A DNA stretch of 64,000 nt, taken from contig DASVVS010000173.1 of NCBI GenBank assembly GCA_036386455.1, positions 53,113 to 117,112 on the forward strand, written 5' to 3'. The position numbers were made by a program, and so were the translations under genes. How positions within the stretch are numbered: the stretch's first letter is position 1; the number at the start of each line of letters is the position of its first letter. The notes under the pieces were generated by a model. It was not told the DNA's origin. It saw only the letters and a list, made by a program, of their open reading frames with translations, and searched no databases. This DNA is from AC-37 sp036386455 (GTDB lineage: Bacteria; Actinomycetota; Thermoleophilia; Solirubrobacterales; Thermoleophilaceae). Positions 1-8,007 of this stretch are shown here, one piece after another.

Positions 1-2
1 AC

Positions 3-209
3 CACCATGCCGGCTTCCAGGCCGCCCGCTTCTTCACGGTCAGCGTGCTCGCGTTCCTGTTCGCCGCGGCGGTGCTCGAGAGCCTGATCCGCCTGACCGA
101 CATCCCCGCCGTGGCGGCGCAGGCGATCTCGATCGCCGCGGCCACCCCGCTCAACTTCGTCGGGAACAAGATGTGGACGTTCAGGCAGCGCGACGCGCAC
201 GCCTCCTAG
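3..209 (+). CDS. GtrA-like membrane protein, C-terminal fragment (5' end outside window)
   Basis: The open frame enters from the left edge and ends at TAG 207-209, giving 68 residues. It contains two hydrophobic segments and ends in the NFVGNKMWTF motif, which matches the conserved C-terminus of the GtrA/DPMS family. These are small four-helix membrane proteins thought to help flip polyprenyl-linked sugars. The next gene's GTG lies inside this frame (37-base overlap) and encodes a GT-C-type membrane protein, so the pair probably handles lipid-linked sugar together. The family assignment rests on the last third only. Confidence 0.75.
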   Translation, partial: HHAGFQAARFFTVSVLAFLFAAAVLESLIRLTDIPAVAAQAISIAAATPLNFVGNKMWTFRQRDAHAS

Positions 210-1918
210 CGCGGCTCCTCGCACTCGCCGCGCTCGTGGCGGCGCTCCTGCCGGCGGCGGCCCTGGGGCAGGAGCCGAAGCGGCCCTCGTCGCAGACCGA
301 GCCGCCGCCGTTCTACTCGCTGTCGGCGCGCGAGGCCGTGGCGGCCGCGGACCGCGACGCCAACGTCCGCCGCGAGCGGGAGCGGCGCGGCGCGCTGTTC
401 GGAGTCGGCTACACGCGCGGCGCCGGCGTGTGGCAGGTGAGCTACTTCGCGGGCGGCGTCGAGCGCGTGCAGGTGCTCGTGGGCGACCGCGACCGCCGTG
501 TGCTCGAGTCGTGGACGGGCCACCAGGTGCGCTGGCGCATGGCGCGCGGGTACAGGGGCGCGTTCGGGCGCAAGCTCAACGCGCCGTACGTGTGGCTGCC
601 GCTGTGCGTGCTGTTCCTGCTCCCGTTCGTGGACCCGCGCCGCCCGCTGCGGCTGCTGCACCTGGACCTGCTCGCGCTGCTGGCGCTGAGCGTCTCGGTC
701 GCGTTCTTCAACGCCGGGAACATCGGGGTGTCGGTCCCGCTGGTGTACCCCGTGCTCGTGTGGCTGCTCGTGCGGATGCTGGTCAGGGGCGTGCGCGGCT
801 CGCGTGGCCCGCCCGGGGCGCTGTTCCCCGTCCTGCCGGTGGTTGCCGTGGCGCTCGGCCTGGTGTTCCTCGTGGGGTTCCGCGTGGCGCTGAACGTGAC
901 CGACTCGCGCGTGATCGACGTCGGGCAGTCGAGCGTGGTCGGGGCCGACCGGGTGGCCGACGGCGACGAGCTGTACGGGGAGGCGTTCTCGCGCAACGAC
1001 CGCCACGGCGACACCTACGGGCCCGTGACCTACCTGCTGTACGTGCCGTTCGAGCAGGCGCTGCCGTGGGAGGGGAAGGCCGACCCGCCCGCGGCGAAGG
1101 CGGCCGCGGTCGCGTTCGACCTGCTCACGCTGCTGGGGCTGCTCGTGCTCGGGCGGCGGCTGCGCGCGGGTCCGGGCGGCTGGGCGCTTGGCGTGGGGCT
1201 CGCGTACGCGTGGGCCGCCAACCCGTTCTCCGTGTACGTCCTGCAGTCGAACGCGAACGACTCGGCCGTGGCGATGCTGCTCGTGTGGGCGCTCGTCGCC
1301 CTCGCCTCGCCGGCGCTGCGCGGCGCGGCGATCGCGCTGGCCGTGGCGGCGAAGTTCTCGCCGGCGGCGCTGCTGCCGCTGTTCGCGCGCGGGGCGGACG
1401 GACCCACCGGGCCGGGCGGAGCCGCTCCGCGACGCTTCGCCCGCGACCTCGCGGTCTTCGCGGCGGCGGTGCTCGCCGTGCTCGCCGCGACCTTCCTCCC
1501 GTTCCTCCCCGACGGCGGCTTCCGCGAGGTCTACGACCGCACGATCGGCTACCAGCTCTCGCGCGAGTCGCCGTTCAGCGTCTGGGGGCAGGAGCCCGGC
1601 CTCGCTCCCTTGCACGACGCCCTGAAGGCGGGCGCGGCGCTGCTCGCGCTGGCCGTCGCGTTCGTGCCCCGGCGGCGCTCGCCCGTCCAGGTGGCCGCGC
1701 TGGCCGCCGCGGTCGTGATCGCGGTCCAGCTCGTGGTGACGCACTGGTTCTACCTGTACGTCGTCTGGTTCCTCCCGCTCGTGCTGGTGGCGCTGCTCGC
1801 GCCGCTCGCGCTACGCGGGCGGGAAGCGCTCGGCCCAGGGCTCGAGCTCGACCCGCGCGGCGTTGATCGCCTGCGAGATCAGCCGGTACCAGCCGGCGCA
1901 CACGACCAGCTCCAGTAG
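173..1918 (+). CDS. GT-C/GT87-like multi-pass membrane glycosyltransferase
   Basis: 581 residues from GTG 173. The first 32 residues look like a signal anchor (Leu/Ala-rich, ending ALG). A soluble loop to about residue 135 follows, then about ten hydrophobic segments. The stretch around residue 280 (RNDRHGDTYGPVTYLLY) and the later NPFSVYVLQSNANDS and AVAAKFSPAALLP patterns resemble the GT87/DUF2029 polyprenol-phosphate-sugar-dependent transferases. The partial GtrA-like gene just upstream fits such a role. The last 36 codons overlap the 3' end of the convergent gene at 1811-2377, and the final 20 residues look non-hydrophobic and unconserved. Start alternatives exist within the overlap with the upstream gene. 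Donor and acceptor sugars cannot be told. Confidence 0.7.
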   Translation: MDVQAARRARLLARLLALAALVAALLPAAALGQEPKRPSSQTEPPPFYSLSAREAVAAADRDANVRRERERRGALFGVGYTRGAGVWQVSYFAGGVERVQVLVGDRDRRVLESWTGHQVRWRMARGYRGAFGRKLNAPYVWLPLCVLFLLPFVDPRRPLRLLHLDLLALLALSVSVAFFNAGNIGVSVPLVYPVLVWLLVRMLVRGVRGSRGPPGALFPVLPVVAVALGLVFLVGFRVALNVTDSRVIDVGQSSVVGADRVADGDELYGEAFSRNDRHGDTYGPVTYLLYVPFEQALPWEGKADPPAAKAAAVAFDLLTLLGLLVLGRRLRAGPGGWALGVGLAYAWAANPFSVYVLQSNANDSAVAMLLVWALVALASPALRGAAIALAVAAKFSPAALLPLFARGADGPTGPGGAAPRRFARDLAVFAAAVLAVLAATFLPFLPDGGFREVYDRTIGYQLSRESPFSVWGQEPGLAPLHDALKAGAALLALAVAFVPRRRSPVQVAALAAAVVIAVQLVVTHWFYLYVVWFLPLVLVALLAPLALRGREALGPGLELDPRGVDRLRDQPVPAGAHDQLQ

Positions 1919-2377
1919 CTGCGGCCGCGACCACTCGCGCTCGAGCGCCGTCCAGAGCTCGTCCGAGACGGTGGCGGTGTCGTGCAGCTCGTCGACCAGC
2001 CGCACGAGCAGGCGGTCGCGCTCGTCCCAGGCCGGGTCATCGGCGTCGCCGCGCGCGGTCGCGCGGATCTGCTCGTCGGTGAGCCCGAGCGGCCGGCCGA
2101 ACGCCACCGCGTGCACGCCCCACTCGTACTCGGCGCCCGCGCGGGCGGTCGCGCGGTGGATCACGATCTCGCGCTCGCGCGGCTCGACCGTCGGATGACC
2201 GAGCAGGGCCGCGCCGAGCGGTCGCATGCGACTCGCCAGCTCCGGGTGGACCATCAGCGTGCGGAAGAGCTTGAGCGGCTCGGCCTCGGCGCCGGGCGGC
2301 ATCCACTTCCTGAGCGCCGCCTCGATCTCCGGCTCGTACGGAGGCTCGAGCGGGGGGATGCGGGGACCCTCAGCCAC
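1811..2377 (-). CDS. Carboxymuconolactone decarboxylase (AhpD-like) family protein
   Basis: 188 residues, starting ATG. The central part has the all-helical CMD/AhpD signature: HPTVEPREREIVIHRATAR, then EYEWGVHAVAFGRPLG near residues 100-115, then a C-terminal LVVCAGWYRLISQAIN helix. The CxxC pair of true AhpD peroxidase partners is absent and the position is occupied by EYEWGVH. This matches the large group of CMD-family proteins annotated as putative 4-carboxymuconolactone decarboxylases without redox cysteines. The start overlaps the stop of the upstream phosphodiesterase gene by 8 bases, so the two are probably co-translated. Substrate unknown. Confidence 0.8.
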   Translation of the reverse strand: MAEGPRIPPLEPPYEPEIEAALRKWMPPGAEAEPLKLFRTLMVHPELASRMRPLGAALLGHPTVEPREREIVIHRATARAGAEYEWGVHAVAFGRPLGLTDEQIRATARGDADDPAWDERDRLLVRLVDELHDTATVSDELWTALEREWSRPQLLELVVCAGWYRLISQAINAARVELEPWAERFPPA

Positions 2378-3161
2378 CCGGCGCCTCCACCAGGAGCTGG
2401 CGGATCGAGCTGGCCGAGCCGTCGGCGCCGTCGGGCGCCTCGATCAGCACCGCCATCAGCCACGGGTCCTCCTCGGAGGTCTCGAAGCGGATCGGCATCA
2501 GCGTGCGGAAGCGTTCCAGGGCGATCTCCCTCTTCACCCCTATCACCCCGCCGCGCGGGCCGGTCATGCCGACGTCGCTGATGTAGGCGGTCCCGCCCGG
2601 GAGCACGCGGAAGTCCGACGTGGGCACGTGCGTGTGGGTGCCGACGCACGCGGTCACGCGCCCGTCGAGGTGCCAGCCCATCGCGACCTTCTCGGAGGTC
2701 GCCTCGGCGTGGAAGTCCACGAGCACGTGGTCCGCCCTTCCGCGCAGGTCGGACAGCAGCGCGTCGGCCTCGGCGAACGGCGAGCGCGCCGCGTCCACGA
2801 AGACGGTGCCGAGCAGGTTCGCCACGCCGAGCCGCCGGCCGTCGCGCTCCACCACGGTGGCGCCGCGCCCCGGGTTCCCCTTCGGGTAGTTGGCCGGCCG
2901 CACGATGCGGTCGTCCTCGTCGAGGAACTTGTAGACGTCGCGGTGGTGGTAGGTGTGGTTGCCGAGCGTGACCACGTCGACGGCCAGCTCGTCGAGGAAC
3001 TCGCGCGCGATCCGCTCGGTGATGCCCAGGCCGCCGGCCGCGTTCTCGCCGTTCACCACGACCCAGTCGGGCTCGTGCTCCTCGCGCAGTCCGGGCAGCA
3101 GGTCGGCGAGCGCGCGGCGCCCCGGCTTGCCCACGATGTCACCCACGAATAGGAGCCTCAC
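2370..3161 (-). CDS. YmdB-type metallophosphoesterase (TIGR00282 family)
   Basis: 263 residues, the normal family length. N-terminal MRLLFVGDIVGKPGR supplies the first metal-binding Asp. NGENAAGG, TLGNHTYHH (around 69-77), DFHAEATSEK and GTHTHVPTSD are the successive metal-binding and substrate motifs of the YmdB/TTHA0625 phosphodiesterases. Bacillus YmdB hydrolyses 2',3'-cyclic nucleotides and affects RNA turnover and biofilm choice, and family members often lie near rny. Here the neighbours are a CMD-like gene downstream and a divergent ABC transporter only 20 bases upstream. The family call is firm; the physiological substrate is inferred. Confidence 0.9.
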   Translation of the reverse strand: MRLLFVGDIVGKPGRRALADLLPGLREEHEPDWVVVNGENAAGGLGITERIAREFLDELAVDVVTLGNHTYHHRDVYKFLDEDDRIVRPANYPKGNPGRGATVVERDGRRLGVANLLGTVFVDAARSPFAEADALLSDLRGRADHVLVDFHAEATSEKVAMGWHLDGRVTACVGTHTHVPTSDFRVLPGGTAYISDVGMTGPRGGVIGVKREIALERFRTLMPIRFETSEEDPWLMAVLIEAPDGADGSASSIRQLLVEAPGG

Positions 3162-3181
3162 CGGCCGGTACCGTAGCCCCG

Positions 3182-3892
3182 ATGCAGCAGCCGGCAGCCG
3201 CGGCGGTCCTCGAGGCCCGCAACCTCGAGAAGCGCTTCGGGGACCGAGTCGCCCTCCGCGGGGTCTCCCTCACGGCCGCCGCGGGCGACCTCGTGGCCGT
3301 CATCGGGCCCAACGGAGCGGGCAAGACGACGCTGCTCTCGCTGCTCGCCGGCGACCTCGCTCCGGACGGCGGCGAGATAGCCACGATGCCGGAGCGGATC
3401 GGCTGGGTGCCGCAGCAGCAGTCGCTCTACGGGAAGCTCACGGTCGAGGAGAACCTGCGGCTGTTCGCGCGGCTCGAGCGCTGCGAGGACGTGGACGAGG
3501 TCGTGGGGCGGATGCTCGAGCAGACCGCCCTGCACGACCGCGCGCACACCCGCGCCGCCGAGCTCTCCGGCGGCAACCGGCAGCGCCTGAACGTGGCCAT
3601 CGGCCTGCTCGGCGATCCGTCGCTGCTGCTCCTGGACGAGCCGAGCACCGCCCTCGACCCGCGCCAGCGCGAGCGGCTCTGGGACTTCGTGCTGGGCCTG
3701 GCCGCCTCCGGCACCACGATCGTCTACACCACCCACAACGTGCAGGAGGCCGAGCGCCACGCGCGCCAGCTCGTCGTGCTCGCCGACGGCGAGCGCCTCT
3801 TCGACGGCTCTCCCGCGGAGCTGCGCGAGGTGGCCGAGGGCTCGGACTTCGAGTCGGCCTTCGTGGCGTTCCTGGCGGAGAAGGGCCACTGA
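3182..3892 (+). CDS. ABC transporter ATP-binding protein
   Basis: 236 residues. Walker A GPNGAGKTT at 42-50, signature LSGGN at 128-132, Walker B LLLLDE at 148-153 followed by PSTALDP, and the H-loop in TTHNVQEAE. The protein has a single nucleotide-binding domain with a short C-terminal tail. It is followed after 16 bases by an ABC-2-type permease, so the two form an exporter of the CcmA/NatA/drug-export kind. A TACCGT hexamer lies 7 bases before the ATG, and the divergent phosphodiesterase starts only 20 bases away, so regulatory sequence must lie inside coding DNA or the mRNA may be leaderless. Substrate unknown. Confidence 0.92.
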   Translation: MQQPAAAAVLEARNLEKRFGDRVALRGVSLTAAAGDLVAVIGPNGAGKTTLLSLLAGDLAPDGGEIATMPERIGWVPQQQSLYGKLTVEENLRLFARLERCEDVDEVVGRMLEQTALHDRAHTRAAELSGGNRQRLNVAIGLLGDPSLLLLDEPSTALDPRQRERLWDFVLGLAASGTTIVYTTHNVQEAERHARQLVVLADGERLFDGSPAELREVAEGSDFESAFVAFLAEKGH

Positions 3893-3908
3893 TGGCGGAG
3901 CGGCGCCC

Positions 3909-5273
3909 GTGACCGCGCTGCGCTGGCTGCTCGCCAAGGACCTCCGCATCCTGTCGCGCTCGCCGCTGCTCGTGGCGATGCTCGTGATCTACCCGATCGT
4001 GATCGCCGCCCTGGTGGGCTTCGCCGTCACGAGCGGGCCGAGCAACCCGCGCGTGGCCGTGCTCAACGAGATCCCGGAGTCCGAGCAGAAGATCGAGCTC
4101 GGCGGCCAGCGGGTGGACGTGGCCGAGCAGGCCAGGCCGCTGTTCGAGTCGATCGAGCAGGTGCCCGTGGAGGACCGCGAGGAGGCCGAGCGGCGCGTGA
4201 GGGAGGGCGACGTGCTCGCCGCGCTGATCGTGCCGCGCGGGACGGTGCGCGCGCTGCAGGCGGCCGCGCAGGGCGCCGGGGGCTCGGCGCGCGTGGAGGT
4301 GCTCTACAACGCCGAGGACCCCGCCAAGCGCCGCTACGTGGAGAACACGATCAAGGCGCGCGTGCAGGAGGCGAACGCGGCGCTGGCCGAGCGCTTCGCC
4401 GCGGCCGGCGCCGGCTACATCAAGCTGCTCGCCACGGGCGGGCCGCTGAGGCTCGGGTCGCTCGAGCTCCAGGTCCTCGGGCTCGGCCCTTCCGAGCAGA
4501 TCCTCACGCGCGTGCGCGACGCCCTGCCGCGCGGCGCGGCCGCCGAGCGCGCCGAGCTGGACCGGGTGATCGAGTTCACGCGGCTCGGCAGCGAGAACCT
4601 CGGCTCGGCCGAGACGCTGCTCGGCGCCATCGGCACGCCGCTCGAGGTCGAGAGCGAGCTGATCGGCGGGAACACCCCGCTCGGCGCGTTCGCCGCCGCC
4701 GTTGCGGCCGCGGTCACGCTCATGTTCGTCACGCTCCTGCTCGCCTCCGGGGCGCTTGCGCTCGAGCGCGAGGAGAACGCCTACCGCCGGCTCGTGCGCG
4801 GCCTCGTCTCGCACAACGGGCTGATCGCGGAGAAGGCCGGCCTGGCCGCGATGTGCTCGGTCGCGGTCGGGCTCGTGCTGCTGATCGGCCTGTCGTTCTC
4901 GGCCGACCTGCCGTGGCAACGCTTCCCACTCTGGCTCGCCGCACTCGCGCTGGGCGCCGCGGCGTTCGGCGCGCTCGGGGTGGCGATGGGAGCGCTCGCG
5001 CGCGAGGTGCGGGCGGCGTCGCTCCTGGCGTTCATGGCCGCGCTGCCGATCGCGGTGCTGGGCCTCGTGCCCTCGGGCGCGGTCGGCGACTCGCTCTACG
5101 ACCTGATCCGCGGGGTATCCGCGCTGTTCCCCTTCAAGCCCACGCTCGACGCGCTCGAGTCGGCGCTCGGCCGCAGCGGCGGGCTGGCCGGCCCGCTGCT
5201 GCACCTGGCGGTGCTGACGCTCGCCTACGGCGCCGCCGCCCGGCTCGCGCTGCGCCGCTTCGCTACGGGCTGA
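3909..5273 (+). CDS. ABC-2 type transporter permease
   Basis: 454 residues from GTG. One N-terminal membrane helix (about 19-40) is followed by a roughly 240-residue extracytoplasmic region (NPRVAVLNEIPESEQK onward). Five or so C-terminal helices follow from about residue 255, with the cytoplasmic EREENAYRRLVRGLVSHNGLIAEK loop. This 1+5 layout with a large outer domain is typical of ABC-2 permeases of the YhgE/NatB/DrrB kind. It partners the ATPase directly upstream. Its last 11 bases overlap the convergent TolB-like gene. No substrate clue is visible. Confidence 0.85.
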   Translation: MTALRWLLAKDLRILSRSPLLVAMLVIYPIVIAALVGFAVTSGPSNPRVAVLNEIPESEQKIELGGQRVDVAEQARPLFESIEQVPVEDREEAERRVREGDVLAALIVPRGTVRALQAAAQGAGGSARVEVLYNAEDPAKRRYVENTIKARVQEANAALAERFAAAGAGYIKLLATGGPLRLGSLELQVLGLGPSEQILTRVRDALPRGAAAERAELDRVIEFTRLGSENLGSAETLLGAIGTPLEVESELIGGNTPLGAFAAAVAAAVTLMFVTLLLASGALALEREENAYRRLVRGLVSHNGLIAEKAGLAAMCSVAVGLVLLIGLSFSADLPWQRFPLWLAALALGAAAFGALGVAMGALAREVRAASLLAFMAALPIAVLGLVPSGAVGDSLYDLIRGVSALFPFKPTLDALESALGRSGGLAGPLLHLAVLTLAYGAAARLALRRFATG

Positions 5274-6816
5274 GCTTGCGCGTCGTGCCGTCGGCGTGGC
5301 GCACGTACAGGTCCTCGTCCGTGCCCGAGTCGTCCGGCGCCAGCGGCCACGGCGTCAGGAAGAGCCAGCGGTCACCCGACTCGGACGGGCCGAGCAGGCG
5401 CCCGTAGCCACCGACCGGATCGACCGAGGGGCTCCTCATGGCCAGCCGCGGCCCGTCCGGCGTGTTCACGTAGGTGTCGTGGTCGCTGTTCGTGTCCTCG
5501 GCCGCGAGCCGCTCGATCGACTCGAAGAACACTCGCCGGAGGTCCGGCGTGTGCGTCACGTCGCTGACCCCGACCCTGCCGCCGGTCCCCGACAGCAGCG
5601 TGGTCTGCCCGCCTTCCAGCAGGTAGAGGTCGTCGAAGTCGTCGGTGTCCTCGGGCGAGTGGGCGGTGGCCGTGTGCAGGAGGTAGCGGGCGCCGTCGGG
5701 AGCGATCGCGCTGGTGTCGCGCCCCCCTTCGTCGATCAGCCGCGTGGCGCCGGTCGCCACGCCCTTCTCCATCAGACCGCCCGCAGGCGCCGTGACCGGC
5801 AGCCCGAGCGGCCCAGGCTTCGCGGCCAGGCCCTTCGAGGACGTGAACAGCACCCGGTCGCCGTCGTCCGTCTGCGAGGCGAAGAACGGCTCGCACGGCG
5901 GGCGCCGGCTCGGCACGAGCGGACTGGCGATCTCGTCGCACCGTGGCGAGACGCCGTCCGAGCGCGACGTGACGAGAGTCGTGCGCCCCCGGGAGAACTG
6001 GTACAGGTCCAGGTCGGAGTTCCGATCGCCGCCGGTCATCCGGGCGAACGTCGCGATGACCACGGACCGCGCGTCCGGAGTGACGCCGTGAATCGCGAAT
6101 CCGGGGCCCAGCGCGACGGGGCCCACGAGGGACTTCGACACGTGCGTGATCGTCCCGTCGAAGCGCTCGAAGAGGTCCGCCCCCGGGTTGTCGCCGGAGG
6201 TGAGCGGCGCGTCCGTGACCTCCACCATTCGCAGCCCGTTGCGGGACGCGGCCACGAGCAGGTGCGCCTGGTCCGGCACCCCGGCCGGGGTGGTGGACGC
6301 GAGCGTGACCGTCCCGTCCGCGGTGCGCAGGTAGACGTCGCGCAGGTCGTCGGTGTCCTCGGGCACGAGCCGCGCCTCGGTGTCGAAGTAGACGCGTGTG
6401 CCGTCGTTCGACGCGGCGCCGAAGCGCGCGGCGCGGTCGGCGCCATTGTCCGAGGGGCCCGTGGAGACCAAGCTGGTCACACCCCCCACCCGCTCGTATA
6501 CGTCCTCCGCGCCGTCGGTGTCGGCGGCCAGCAGCGGGTCCCAGGTCGTGAACAGCACGCGCGTCCCGTCGTCGGACACGAACGGCATGGACGCGCCGGA
6601 CACGTCGCCGCCGGGTCCCCGGGAGGCGAAGTCGAACGCACCCCGGTTCCACGAGAAGACGTCGCCGTTCGTGTCGAGGTCGTCCGGGTGCGCGGGCTGG
6701 AACGTCGAGTACGCGGCCGCGCGGCCGTCCGGCGCCACGTCGCGCGGCCCGGCCGCGTCCGCCGGGGCCGCGGCCAGCGCCGCGATCGCGAGGGTCAACG
6801 CCGGCGAGAACCTCAT
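5263..6816 (-). CDS. Secreted TolB-like / WD40-PD40 repeat protein
   Basis: 517 residues from ATG 6816. I chose this start over the upstream in-frame ATG because a clean signal peptide begins here (MRFSPALTLAIAALAAAPADAAG). The mature part consists of about eight beta-propeller-like repeats with recurring phrases such as EDTDDLRDVYLR, DTNGDVFSWN, DDGTRVLFTT and EDTNSDHDTYV, which are the PD40 repeats of TolB-like propellers. No enzymatic residues are evident; it is probably an exported or wall-associated binding protein. The start codon overlaps (ATGA) the stop of a 36-codon frame at 6813-6923 that encodes one more similar repeat. Confidence 0.75.
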   Translation of the reverse strand: MRFSPALTLAIAALAAAPADAAGPRDVAPDGRAAAYSTFQPAHPDDLDTNGDVFSWNRGAFDFASRGPGGDVSGASMPFVSDDGTRVLFTTWDPLLAADTDGAEDVYERVGGVTSLVSTGPSDNGADRAARFGAASNDGTRVYFDTEARLVPEDTDDLRDVYLRTADGTVTLASTTPAGVPDQAHLLVAASRNGLRMVEVTDAPLTSGDNPGADLFERFDGTITHVSKSLVGPVALGPGFAIHGVTPDARSVVIATFARMTGGDRNSDLDLYQFSRGRTTLVTSRSDGVSPRCDEIASPLVPSRRPPCEPFFASQTDDGDRVLFTSSKGLAAKPGPLGLPVTAPAGGLMEKGVATGATRLIDEGGRDTSAIAPDGARYLLHTATAHSPEDTDDFDDLYLLEGGQTTLLSGTGGRVGVSDVTHTPDLRRVFFESIERLAAEDTNSDHDTYVNTPDGPRLAMRSPSVDPVGGYGRLLGPSESGDRWLFLTPWPLAPDDSGTDEDLYVRHADGTTRKLSP

Positions 6817-6923
6817 CGCGTCACCAGCCTGGTCGCCCCGTCGTCCCATTCGTACAAGTCACGAGCGGTGTCGGTGTCCTCCGGCACGAACGCCACCGCC
6901 GCCCCGCACACAGACCGCCTCAT
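6813..6923 (-). pseudogene. Short remnant or leader frame resembling one TolB-like repeat
   Basis: A 36-codon frame from ATG 6923 encodes MRRSVCGAAV followed by AFVPEDTDTARDLYEWDD and stops at the TGA overlapping the next gene's ATG. The DTDTARDLYEWDDGATRLV part matches the repeat consensus of the downstream protein. It therefore looks like the last repeat of a paralogue whose middle has been lost, joined to a residual N-terminus. It could also be translated as a coupling leader. The resemblance is seen in the sequence; loss of the middle is inference. Confidence 0.4.
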
Positions 6924-7020
6924 TGAACGCCCCCCAGCGTCGACCCCCCGACCAGCGCGAAGGCTACACCGGTCCTGGCGCGTTCGCGCCGTCACCCGCG
7001 TACCCCCGAGAGCGCGGCCA

Positions 7021-7026
7021 TACACT
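7021..7026 (+). promoter_or_regulatory. Candidate -10 hexamer for hemB
   Basis: TACACT lies six bases upstream of the hemB ATG. Transcription would then begin at or next to the start codon, giving a leaderless mRNA, which is common in actinobacteria. No convincing -35 is visible. Confidence 0.35.
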
Positions 7027-7032
7027 CCGAAC

Positions 7033-8007
7033 ATGGCCTTTCCGGCAACCCGCATGCGCAGGCTGCGCCGCACCGGCCTGCTGCGCGGGATGGTCCGCGA
7101 GACCGAGCTGACTCCGGCGCACCTCGTGTACCCGATGTTCGTCGAGCTCGGCACCGACCAGCGCACGCCGATCGACGCGATGCCGGGCATCGACCGGCTC
7201 TCCATCTCGCACGCAGTGGAGGAGGCCGCCGCGGCGCACGAGCGCGGCGTGCCGGCCGTGCTGCTGTTCGGGATCCCGTCGCACAAGGACGAGCAGGCGT
7301 CGGGCGCGTACGACGACGAGGGCGTGGTGCAGCTGGCCACTCGCGCCATCAAGGAGGCGCTGCCCGAGCTCGTGGTGATGACCGACGTGTGCCTGTGCGA
7401 GTACACCTCGCACGGCCACTGCGGGGTCGTCCGTACCGACGGCGGCGTGGACAACGACGTCACGCTCGAGCTGCTCGCCAAGACCGCGGTCTCGCAGGCC
7501 GCCGCGGGCGCCGACGCGATCGCGCCGAGCGACATGATGGACGGGCGCGTGGGCGCGCTGCGCACCCAGCTCGACGCGGAGGGCCACGCCGAGACGCCGA
7601 TCGTGGCCTACTCCGCCAAGTTCGCCTCCGCCTTCTACGGGCCGTTCCGCGAGGCCGCCGACTCGGCGCCCGCGTTCGGCGACCGGCGCTCGTACCAGAT
7701 GGATCCCGCCAACGCCGACGAGGCCGTGCGCGAGGCGCTGCTCGACGTGGAGGAGGGCGCCGACGTGGTCATGGTCAAGCCGGCGCTGCCCTACCTCGAC
7801 GTGGTGCGCCGCGTGAAGGAGGCCACGCGCGTGCCGGTCGCCGCCTACAACGTGAGCGGCGAGTACGCGATGATCAAGGCCGCCGCGCACGCGGGCTGGC
7901 TCGACGAGCGGACGGCGGTGCTGGAGGCCCTGACGTCGATCCGCCGCGCGGGGGCGGACATCGTGATCACCTACCACGCGAAGGATGTGGCCGAGTGGCT
8001 GGCGTAA
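7033..8007 (+). CDS. hemB: Delta-aminolevulinic acid dehydratase (porphobilinogen synthase)
   Basis: 324 residues from ATG 7033. It condenses two 5-aminolevulinate molecules to porphobilinogen. The Schiff-base lysines are K196 (YSAKFASAFYG) and K249 (VMVKPALPYLD). The Cys-rich loop VCLCEYTSHGHCG places Cys at 120, 122 and 130, marking the zinc-dependent class. An open frame continues upstream to 5296 but has no conserved sequence there, and MAFPATRMRRLRRTG is the normal N-terminus. The gene overlaps the next gene by 13 bases and heads a hemB-AhbAB-like-hemL cluster. Confidence 0.97.
   Translation: MAFPATRMRRLRRTGLLRGMVRETELTPAHLVYPMFVELGTDQRTPIDAMPGIDRLSISHAVEEAAAAHERGVPAVLLFGIPSHKDEQASGAYDDEGVVQLATRAIKEALPELVVMTDVCLCEYTSHGHCGVVRTDGGVDNDVTLELLAKTAVSQAAAGADAIAPSDMMDGRVGALRTQLDAEGHAETPIVAYSAKFASAFYGPFREAADSAPAFGDRRSYQMDPANADEAVREALLDVEEGADVVMVKPALPYLDVVRRVKEATRVPVAAYNVSGEYAMIKAAAHAGWLDERTAVLEALTSIRRAGADIVITYHAKDVAEWLA

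Noticed and set aside
206..1744. Long antisense open frame of about 510 codons
   Set aside because: It is rich in Arg, His and Gln with no motifs and lies exactly opposite the membrane glycosyltransferase. In DNA this GC-rich, the antisense of a real gene stays open.
5296..7032. Upstream in-frame extension of hemB of about 580 codons
   Set aside because: It is antisense to the secreted TolB-like gene, has no conserved sequence, and hemB has a normal start at 7033.
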